A stretch of DNA of 64,000 bases, from positions 734,001-798,000 of the forward strand of contig LSRY02000003.1 of assembly GCA_001643675.2 (NCBI GenBank). The letters are read 5' to 3'. A program made the position numbers and the translations under genes. Positions 55,978-64,000 of this stretch are shown here, one piece after another. The notes under the pieces were generated by a model. The model was given only the letters and a program-made list of their open reading frames with translations, searched no databases and was not told the DNA's origin. The DNA is from Monocercomonoides exilis (Eukaryota; Preaxostyla; Oxymonadida; Polymastigidae). The stretch's first letter is position 1. Each line of letters starts with the position of its first letter.

Positions 55978-58078
55978 TTATGATATTTCACTTTTTTTGA
56001 AAAAACAAATAGAAGGATGAAAATTTTCCAAAGCGAGATGATTCCAATAATCATTCCATTTTTCAGGAATAATTTCTGAAACAATATGATCATTACACTC
56101 AATAAACTTTGAAATGAACTAGGTTTAGAAACATCTTCTTTCACAACGGCCAAGAAATGCCCTTGCTTATAAAGAACACTTGAATGAATGACACATCCAA
56201 CTAATTCATAAACAACAACATCATCAACAGAACTTGAAGTTAAAAATGAATCTTCAGAGGAAACCTTTGGATCAAATATTTTTAAATCCTCAGGCCCTAA
56301 CCCTGAATCAACAAAATGAATAGTAAGAGGAGGAGCTGTAACAGTGAAAAAATCACCAACGTTGAACAAAACACTTAACACTTTTGGAAAATACAAAAAG
56401 CGAACATATTTCAATAATTGTCTATCTTTGTGACATGAAACACACTCTCCTTCTCTTTGCTCAACTAAAAATGAATTACAAGTTAATAAATCTTAAAGAC
56501 CAGAAACTACATCTGATCCTCTAATTGCAACAAAAAACTGATCATCCCTTCTTGAAATGGAGTAATCATTACAATGAACACACATTATAACATTTTGTGA
56601 AATGATAAAAAACATATCGATTATTTCATTACAATTTTTGGAAAGAACTTTGAGAAGTCTTTCAAAAACAACAGACAGTTCTTTTGGCTGATTCTTTCCT
56701 CCAAGATAAATGTCGTAAAATTTATTTATTTGTCCTCCATCCCATACATTAAAATTAAACAAAGAGATTCGAAGAAGATGAAACAGCTGCTTGAATGTTT
56801 TTTGCATACTGTTCATTTTTGAAATGACTATAAATTCAAGATCAAGAGAAGCCAAACACTGACAAATGGCAGAAAGAGAGCACACGCTGCCATTATTTTT
56901 CAATCCTCTTTGAGAAAAAAGAAGAATTGAAACGCACGATCTTGAATTAACTTTCGAAGATAATGAAGAAGAAGATGATGAAGAAGAATTTTGCATTTTT
57001 AATTGTTTCGTTATTTTGGAAAAAAAAGTCGAATGTTTTTTGCATCCCTTTGCTTCTTTTTTATTTATGTGAATTGAAGAAGTGGCTTCAAAAGAAACAC
57101 AAAAATCATTGATATGATGTGTTAATGAAAAAGAATCTTTTTCTTCACTAACTTTGAAAATGTTTGTGGTAATTTGAGGAGAAGGTTGTTGCTGTTGCTG
57201 TTGCTGTTGAGTTTGGAAATTCTGCATTGATGTGATGGATGAAGGAGAAAAAGAAGATGAAGAGGAGGAAGAAAAGGAGGAAGAAGAAGAAGAAGAAGAA
57301 GAAGAAGAAAAAAGAGGAGGAGAAGAAGGAGAAAATGATGATGACAATGCAGGTGCAGTAGCATGTGCAGATGACTGGGGTGGCTGTGCTGACTGTTCAG
57401 AAGCATCACTCGAAGTGGCATTATCAGCAGTGGTGCCAGAAGCAAGCAGTGAATCAGCAGAATACAAAGAGAATGTGGATGACTGGGCTTTTTGCTCAAC
57501 AGAAGTGAAATGGAATGTACTTTCGATAGGCATCAGTGAAGGAATACGAGCAGAGATCGAGGCAGTAGAATAGAGGGAGGCAGGGTCAGATGCAGAGGAA
57601 GAGGAAAAGGAAGAAAAAGAAGAGAAAGAAGAAGGAGAATATGGAAGAGAGGGAGAAGGAGATGATAGAAATGAATGAGAGGATACTGAGAGGATATAAG
57701 GAGAAGAAGAGGGAATTGTTAATGTTGAATTTTCCTTTTGCATAATTTTATCCACTTCACAAATAATTTTGATAACTGGAGCTAACGAATATGAATAAAA
57801 TTCGCATTTTTTATTTGTTAGAAATGAATAGTTTAAAAATATCATAATCGATAATAAAAATAAAATAAGTTATAAATGAAAATCAAAAAGAAATATGCAA
57901 ACAGTAACACGATTTAATAAAATCGCGGAAAAGAAGATTTCCAAATTCTTCATCAAGCACAAAAGCTTTAAATAACAAAACAGCGCGCTCGTAAGGCATT
58001 TTTTTAAAAATGTTATCAATATATATTGCTTCCGATTTTATTAGTCTTTTTCGTGTGCTTCGATGTTCTTTAGTCGTG
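55978..58078 (-). pseudogene. Second USP-type deubiquitinase gene, with one in-frame stop and one frameshift
   Basis: A likely internal exon (58078-57903, acceptor TGTTTAG) joins through a 121-bp intron (57782-57902) to the main frame. A Ser/Gln-rich region is followed by a USP core: Cys box GLKNNGSVCSLSAICQC (Cys322 of the frame opening at 57845), CVHC (422-425), then after an in-frame TAA (56493-56495) DLLTCNSFLVEQREGECVSC, YFPKVLSVLFN, and a His box ELVGCVIHSSVLYKQGHF. The expected last motif FIECNDHIVSEI lies one frame over; an extra A in the AAA run near 56110 would restore it. The frame then ends at 55978. Either the gene is recently dead, or tiny introns (36 nt at the TAA, GT..AG) or sequence errors are involved. 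The DNA otherwise looks well conserved. Confidence 0.65.
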
Positions 58079-58149
58079 CTAAACATGAAAAAAAGATAAA
58101 ATTTCCAGAAAATGAAATTATAATGGAAAGTTATCAACAATTTGTTTAA

Positions 58150-58880
58150 GCCAAAATATAAAAAAAAAATCTATCAATCGCTCATCAAAATTTGCAGAAC
58201 TTATGAAGAAACAAACATGAAAATGCAAAAACAAAAATCAAAAGATCTTTACAAAAAATAGTTTTTATGATAAAAAAAGCTACTGTTTCTTTAATTGTTT
58301 CATTGAATCTTTTTCATCTTTTTGTTGTTGAATGGAATAAAGAAGAGATTTTGAATGAAAATCAGAATTTGATTGATTTTCAGCAGTTGAAAGAGAAGTT
58401 AGATGATAATTTGTATGAGGAAGAGAGAAAGAATAAGAGGAAAGAATTAAAAGAGAAAGAGAAGAAAAGGAGAGAAAAATAAAAGAATAAGAAGAGAAAA
58501 GAAAGAGAGAAGAGAGGAAGGAGAGATGAAGAAGATGAAGAAAAATAGGAATAAGAGGAAATAGAAGAGGAAGATGAAGAAGAAGAGGAAGAGGAAGAAG
58601 AAGATGGTTGAAGACGGAAATGAAGAAGAAGTGAATGATGTTGATGTACTTGCAGACGCAAATGTTAAGAAAATGAATGGTGTTTCGATTATTTGCTGCT
58701 GAATCCTTCTTCGATATCTGATTTCAGTCAGAAAATAGAAGCAAATAGTGGTTAGAATCTTCACAGGATTATTCTTCTTTATTTTGTTTTCATCTTCTCT
58801 TTTGAAATCCACTCTTTCTTTACCTTTTTGATTTCTTTGTCAAATCAATCTCTCTTTTTCTCCATCTTTTCCTCCTTTTC
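58150..58880. other. Spacer with GAA/AGG-rich low-complexity tract
   Basis: 58380-58620 is a purine-rich tract read as Lys/Glu on the plus strand and Ser/Phe on the minus strand. A plus frame (58267-58482) starts with a hydrophobic segment followed by Glu/Lys, but has no other support. Confidence 0.4.
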
Positions 58881-58889
58881 ATTTTCATT

Positions 58890-59830
58890 ACCACCCACAC
58901 TAATCCCCTCACCAGCCACATGTGCTTCCCAGTTCAGCGTCATCCTCAACCGCTCAAACACATCTCCCACTGTTCACTCGCTCCTGGTTGCAACACACCT
59001 GCGTTGCGCAATCTGCTCTTCTCAAGAATAATACAAGGGATAAGCAGTTAGAAAGAAGAAATAGAAGAATAAGGAGGGGAAGAAAACATGTTCATAAAGA
59101 GGCAGAGCTTGGGCTAGTCATGTCGAAGGTCTTCTGCGTGAGTGAAGAGGAGTCTGTGGCAGGAGATGAAGGAGTGAGTGGCTTTGGCGGAGTTCCAACA
59201 AGAACAGAAGGGGCAGACAATTGTGTGTGTGGCAAGGGAGAAAAAGGAGGAGTTGCAAATGTTGAGGAGACTGTGATGTTTTGAGTGTGCTGTCGAGCAA
59301 GCAATACACCTGCTGATGTTCATCATTTTCATCACCACCTTCTTCTCTTCCCCTGTCCCTCCTCCTCCTTTCTGTTACTGCCTGTGGAAGCCTTGTGTCG
59401 AATGCATCAATTTGCGATGTGCTAAAACTCGTCTTTCTCATTTATCTTCGTCTTCGCCTTTGGCTCTTCCTGCTGTCTTCCTTTCCTCTGCTCCGAGCTT
59501 AACTTGCAACTGAACAACTCTTTCTTTGCCTCTTCCATTTGAACTTCAACTTCTCTCTCTTCGCTTCTTGGCAGTATCATAAAGCGTGCAGATGAACGTT
59601 ATGTGCCTTGATGCTCCTTCCTTCTTCCACCGCCATTTCTCATTCGATGCCCATTCCGCTCATTCACCCTGTTCAGCACAGCCGGAGCGCGGAAGCCGTA
59701 CGAAGTGCTGAAGCAGAGCGGAATACGCCTCTGGGGAAGAGGAAAACAGTTCAAATGCACATTCAGCGAAGCTGCATAATGCATTGATGGTGGTGATGAC
59801 GATGATGAGAATAAAGAAAAAGGAGGAGGA
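58890..59830 (-). pseudogene. Decayed coiled-coil protein gene
   Basis: Read leftward, 59800-59600 gives HYAASLNVHLNCFPLPQRRI and RVNERNGHRMRNGG. After a stop the same frame gives ILPRSEEREVEVQMEEAKKE and KLSSEQRKGRQQEEPKAKTK, a charged helical segment. 59092-59304 is Ser/Thr/Pro-rich, and near 59000 VGDVFERLRMTLNWEAHVAG appears. Stops separate the pieces. Function unknown; the composition resembles the other coiled-coil loci here. Confidence 0.35.
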
Positions 59831-59915
59831 TGGGAAGAAGAAGAAGAAGAAGAAGAGGATGAAAAGGAGGAGGAGGAGAAAGGAGGAGGAGGAGAAAGGA
59901 GGAGGAGGAAAAGAA
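59820..59915. repeat. GAA/GGA-rich microsatellite
   Basis: Interrupted AAG/GAG trinucleotide run on the plus strand. Confidence 0.75.
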
Positions 59916-59968
59916 GAATTAAATTTGTTTTCAATTGATGTGTTTGAAGAAGTTGCATATAAAACTTG

Positions 59969-62900
59969 TTATGTTGGGAATACCATTTTCCTGCTGGCAA
60001 ACTGAGTTTTGTTGTTGGACGATGAAAAAAAAGGAGAAGACGATAAAAGACGAGAAGAATCAGAAGATGTTGAACGAGATGTTGAAATTGAAGAAAAACG
60101 AGAAGAAAAACGAGAAGAAGAAGAAGAAATTGAAGAGGAAGAAGAGGAAGAGGAAGAGGAAGAAGAAATAGAAGAAATGGAAGGAGAAGAGAAAAACGAA
60201 GGAGAAGAAGAAGATTGTGGATAAGGAGCAGAAAAAGGATGAGAGTGAGGTGAAGTCGGAGGTGTTATCATTGGGCTGAGTGAGCGAGCAGATAAAGTGA
60301 TTGTTGCTGGAGAAGAAAGACGAGGAAGAGGAAGAGGGAGAGGGAGAAGTAGAAGAAGAGGGTGAGAAGGAGAAGAAGAGGAAGAAGAGGAAGAAGAAAC
60401 ATGAGAATGATCGGTTGCATTCACTGAATCTGTGAATGACGAAGAAGGAGATGATAGAGATGAAGAAGATGAAGAGGAGGAGGAGGAAGAAGAAAAAGAT
60501 GGAGATGAAGAAGAAATGGAAGAAGTATAAAAAAGAGCAGTCAATGCAGTGAGTGGTTGAAGTGCTCGTTTATTGAATGAAGAAGACTGTTTTCGTGTGG
60601 AAGATGAAGAAGGCACAAAATTAGAATATACTTCATTTTCTTCTAATGAAGAAGAAGAAGATGATGATGACGATGACACATAATTAAAAGCATAATCTTT
60701 GTTTTGCACAGGAGAAGCAGAAGAAGAATAAACAAGTGGAGGAAGAGAAGCAGAAGAAGGGAATCTGTTGTGATGATTTGCCGGTGAATGATTATTGTTT
60801 GGAAAAGAAGAAGAAGAAGAAGAAGAAGTTGATGATACTGATGACAATGATGAACCTGTTGTTGTTGGATAAGAAAAGAAGGATATCTGATCGAGTGAAA
60901 TTGTATTCACAATCATCGCCTTTATGCTAACTTCAGCTGTTTGTGACAAAGCAAAAAGAGATACAGAAAACTCAAAGTTACTAAAGGAAACATCATCCAC
61001 AATCACTTTTCCACTCGACGAAGCAACAAAAGAGAAAGAAACAGCTGTGCCGAAATCAGTTTGCTTGGCAAAACTGCAATGAGAAAGAGTTAATTCACTG
61101 GCAGTAGTGGTGGATAAGATCAGCACATTCACAAAATTCACAAAAAAGCAGGAAGTGTATGTGCAATCTGCTCAAACTTAAGTGATCCAACTGTCTCCAT
61201 TACAATTCGCGTGGAAGAAGTAATCAAATCTTTCAGAATAAAACCTGCCTTCACAATCACAGCTTCTCCTCCTTCACTTCCTCCTCCTGTCTTTTCCACC
61301 CCTCTCTTCACCACACGCTGATCCATCTCCGCTTCTGCCTCCAGCGGTGAATCGCCCGTCAGCTCAACCGTCCTTTCTCCTTTTCTCCCAAACAGGGAAA
61401 GCGCATAATCAACAGACAGGCACTGCACCGTGTCTCCCCAGAAAATCCCGTTTGTCCCGCTTTCCCCGATGATTGCGAGTGAATGCAGATTCAGCCCAAT
61501 GATGAAAATAAACAAGTCAGTATTTACTGTGAATCCTGCTCGATCGATTCCAATAAGAAAATTTGATCTTTGCTCTTTGTCGATGTCTAATGCGAAGGAG
61601 AATGAGGAGCTGCTAACTTTTGTTGTCAAGTCAGCACACGACAAAAACAGGTCTTTCCCTGCAAATGCATTGTTTGACAAGAAAGTTTACCCACTCAGTG
61701 CAAAATCATCGTTGTTTGTTGGACAAAGCAGTTATAAAAATCCTCCTTTTCCTTCATATTCGGTTTCGCATGTGCATCCGGATGTTGTCGTAGTGCCATT
61801 CACTACAAGAGCTCCTGTTTCAGAAAGAGAAATTAATAGCGCACCCCTATTTGTGCTTGAAGTGGAAGAAGAGGTAATTATTTCGCAGGAGTCATTGCAA
61901 AGAGCTGTTGAGAGCTGAGAAGAAGAAGAAGAAGAAGAGGTGGAAGATAAAAGCGCTTCCTTGTTTATACCAACAGCACTAACATCAGAGAAGCTGCATG
62001 ATTCGAGAGTGAATGATGGTGTAACTGCGTTTGAATAAGTATTTGACTTTGAAATTGAAGTAGATAAATGTAAAGATAAAGAAGAAGAAGTTGTAGTTGT
62101 TGAAGCAGATGTTAAGCTAAATAGCGGTTCAGCACTCAACGTCACACTCGATACAATAAATGAGTTTAGTGTAATTTCAGCTGACTGACTGAACAGAAAC
62201 GGCTGAGATTCAAATGAAGCAAGAGTCAGATAGCAATTGTTGATTTTGTACTTGCCGTCATCCACTAAAACCAGGGAAAAAGTGATGGAAACGGAATTTT
62301 AAAGGGAAAATTCGCAATCTCCGAAGGAAAGCACAGCATCTTCTGTTGATGAAGCAACAAGAACTGCTTCTTCTGTTGTGAAAGACAACGGAAGCGACAA
62401 AATAATCCTTGCAAATGACAAGGAATTTGTGGTTGTCAGCACATTTGTGTGTGAATCACCAGAAAATTCAGCTTTGAACGAAAGAGTGCATTTGGCGCTG
62501 GCGTCACTGAAAGCCACGGAGCAGAGCGACAAGTCAAACGAGTCTTCGATTTCTGCACTGCCAATGATGGATACTTGTATTGTGGAGTCAGAAGTCATGT
62601 CAGTGTTCTGCATGCCCTGCCGGAATGAATAGCACGGACCGTCTTTGCTTCCACAGCCAATTATATCCGCTGCAGAAGAAGAAGAAGAAGAAACAAAAAC
62701 AGAAGTCTTTTTCCTCAACACAATGAACAAAAGCAGGCTTTTTTCTGTAAGTTCCGTGTCGCTGCCAACCAAAGCGTTTCTTTTGTTCAAAAATTCCGTT
62801 AAGTCATAATTCAAGTGTTCCGAAGGAATCGTCCCTTTAGCCTAGACAACAAAACAAACAGATTCGTCCCAATGAAAGCAGAGCAATCTGTGAATGAAAC

Positions 62901-63050
62901 ATCTTTCAGCGCAAAGTCATGTGTTTCCGCTGAGCAGTCAATGAAAACACTGCCTCATTTGCCTTCGGTTGCTTCCAACGAGAAGCTGCGAAGGAGGGAA
63001 CAGCATCATTTATGTCTAATGGAAGAGAAGTGAACTGGGTGTATCTTTTG
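59969..63050 (-). pseudogene. Beta-helix surface-protein gene, decayed, with Ser-rich 3' region
   Basis: Leftward, 63050-62820 contains SVFIDCSAETHDFALKDVSF, then 62814-62299, 62265-61732 and 61680-61138 lie in one frame interrupted by TAA codons at 62299, 61732 and between 61720 and 61680. A one-base deletion in a T run at about 61143 shifts the last part to 61141-59969. Sequences such as DIIGCGSKDGPCYSFRQGMQ, NAFAGKDLFLSCADLTT, then ELTLSHCSFAKQT and KVIVDDVSFSNFEF, are typical of the family. The 3' end becomes Ser-rich through GAA/TTC microsatellites and ends at TAA (59969) without a TM helix or kinase tail. The breaks sit inside otherwise conserved sequence, so decay seems recent. Confidence 0.7.
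60090..60540. repeat. Purine-rich (GAA/GAG)n low-complexity tracts in the surface pseudogene
   Basis: Long AAG/GAG runs at 60095-60220, 60320-60400 and 60450-60530 encode poly-Ser on the minus strand. They probably expanded by slippage. Confidence 0.7.
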
Positions 63051-63059
63051 AAGAATCTA

Positions 63060-63720
63060 ACAGCAGAAGAAAAGTTAAATTAAAAATTGAGTAATGTGTA
63101 AATCAATTTCCTCAAAAAAAGAAGTTTTTCATTAGATAATCAAATTTTATTTTTCTTACCATAAACCCATTTCAAATTTCAAATTTTTCGTTGATCTGCA
63201 ATTTGCAGAAATGATTATTTTTTGATTGTTAATGGTAAAAATGTTATGAAAAAGTGATTAATTAGCATTAAAACTATTTCTGCAAATTTCCAAGTTATAA
63301 AAATCTTTGATTGATCGAAAAGATCATATTGAACAATTTTCAAAATGAGTATTTTTGAAAACATTTTTTAATAAATATTATTAATTTTTTGATTTCAATG
63401 GATGATATAAATTTTCGTTGTTCATAATTTGACACCATTGAAAAAAGTACTTTTTGAAAAAATATATCATAAATTTTTATGTTACAACTTTTAAAATTTC
63501 GATTTTAACGGCATAAACATACAAAACGTGTACCAAAAATTTTAACTAAATAATAACAACGGAAGTTCCGTTTTATGATTCTGTTAATATTCACTTCGTA
63601 ACATCTTGCGAAAAGTGATGTGCGTGAAAAAAGATCAAATAATATTTTCGCAAAAATTTTATAAAAAAATATTATTTATGGTTCAAATTCCGAGGAATCT
63701 TCTCCTGTTCCAGCTCCAAA
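63060..63720. other. AT-rich spacer
   Basis: No gene or repeat recognised. Confidence 0.45.
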
Positions 63721-63726
63721 AAGATC

Positions 63727-63969
63727 TTAATCCTCGCTTTCTGATATAAAAAGTTCTTCTTCGGTATCCTCTTCATCTCTAATTCCTAAAATGTCATTTA
63801 TATCAGGAATTTCTTCGTTTTCATCAACTTCATCATCATCAATTTCCAGTTCAAATTCATCTTCAGAATGAAAATTTATTACTTTTTCGATGAATTCTCC
63901 GTAGGAAAGAAAACCTGATCTTTTGACAATGAACGTTGCAAGCACTCCAGGAATAAACCGCTCTCTCAC
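63727..63969 (-). CDS. C-terminal part of an acidic protein, gene running off or near the window edge
   Basis: The frame ends TAG at 63727. It has a basic/hydrophobic segment (RERFIPGVLATFIVKRSGFL, then SYGEFIEKVINF) followed by an Asp/Glu tail (DDDEVDENEEIPDIND). A TAA lies a few codons before the first residue, with no ATG, so the 5' portion is probably an upstream exon beyond the window. I do not recognise the family. Confidence 0.4.
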   Translation of the reverse strand: MRERFIPGVLATFIVKRSGFLSYGEFIEKVINFHSEDEFELEIDDDEVDENEEIPDINDILGIRDEEDTEEELFISESED

Positions 63970-64000
63970 TCCATATCTTTAAAAAAAAAAGATCGCAAAT

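Noticed and set aside
37510-62300. TAA/TAG read as glutamine, because several in-frame TAA/TAG fall where Gln is plausible (pogo-like third motif, USP xLxDLL, primase frame)
   Set aside because: The long intact frames (USP-transposase, 500-aa payload, split surface gene) contain many CAA/CAG and no TAA/TAG, and other internal stops include TGA or fall where Ser, Tyr or Trp is expected. Ordinary nonsense decay in AT-rich DNA explains them.
1-64000. Bacterial or archaeal origin, CRISPR arrays, operons
   Set aside because: Introns, eukaryotic domain types, large AT-rich spacers and transposon types point to a eukaryote; no regularly spaced direct repeats with unique spacers were seen.
1-64000. 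tRNA or rRNA genes
   Set aside because: I found no cloverleaf with conserved GTTCGA-type arm in a proper context and no rRNA-like conserved blocks. A covariance search would be more sensitive.

Overview
The window is a protist nuclear genome segment, most likely from an oxymonad (Preaxostyla; Monocercomonoides-like). The case rests on repeated surface-protein genes built from right-handed beta-helix repeats, one transmembrane helix and a degenerate kinase-like tail, which I know as a very large family in oxymonads. Supporting signs are GT-AG introns, strongly AT-rich spacers, Ser-rich and GAA/CTT microsatellite coding sequence, and many transposons. Intact reading frames use CAA/CAG for glutamine freely and contain no TAA or TAG, so the standard code applies; Streblomastix, which reads TAA/TAG as glutamine, is unlikely.

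Layout. 0.3-3.3 kb: minus-strand beta-helix/TM/pseudokinase gene with disabling stops upstream. 3.5-7.7 kb: spliced minus-strand gene fusing a USP-type deubiquitinase to a DDE-type transposase-like domain. 8.9-10.9 kb: acidic, low-complexity coding remnants, paralogous to 20.1-21.2 kb. 11.6-17.5 kb: a beta-helix surface gene split by a 4,000-bp transposon (12,988-16,987) with 8-bp target duplications. 17.7-25.4 kb: AT-rich DNA with MITEs plus a decayed coiled-coil locus (20.1-22.8 kb). 25.5-29.2 and 31.4-34.6 kb: two more members of the same TIR transposon family. Between them (29.4-31.3 kb) lies a pogo/Tc1-like element. 35.0-50.15 kb: a giant palindrome with 6.4-kb arms around a 2.4-kb unique centre. 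That centre holds most of a decayed virus/plasmid-type primase-SF3 helicase gene whose first exon and intron start lie in the arm. 51.3-51.7 kb: a pogo-like MITE. 53.1-55.3 kb: a decayed DIRS-like retroelement. 56.0-58.1 kb: a second USP gene with a stop and a frameshift. 58.4-63.0 kb: GAA-rich sequence and another decayed beta-helix gene.

Main result. Three TIR elements sharing the terminus GGCATAGGTSTAA, two of them with perfect 8-bp target duplications, contain no recognisable transposase. Each carries a piece of a host-type surface-protein gene. This looks like gene capture of the Pack-MULE type, and one such element sits inside a surface gene of the same family; its removal restores the reading frame exactly. 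The second result is the palindrome: its unique centre begins inside the intron of the primase-helicase gene, so the 5' exon is duplicated in the opposite arm. The third is the USP-transposase fusion.

Limits. All protein assignments come from motif reading by eye. Element ends, introns and frameshifts were read from the sequence; family names come from memory and need profile searches.
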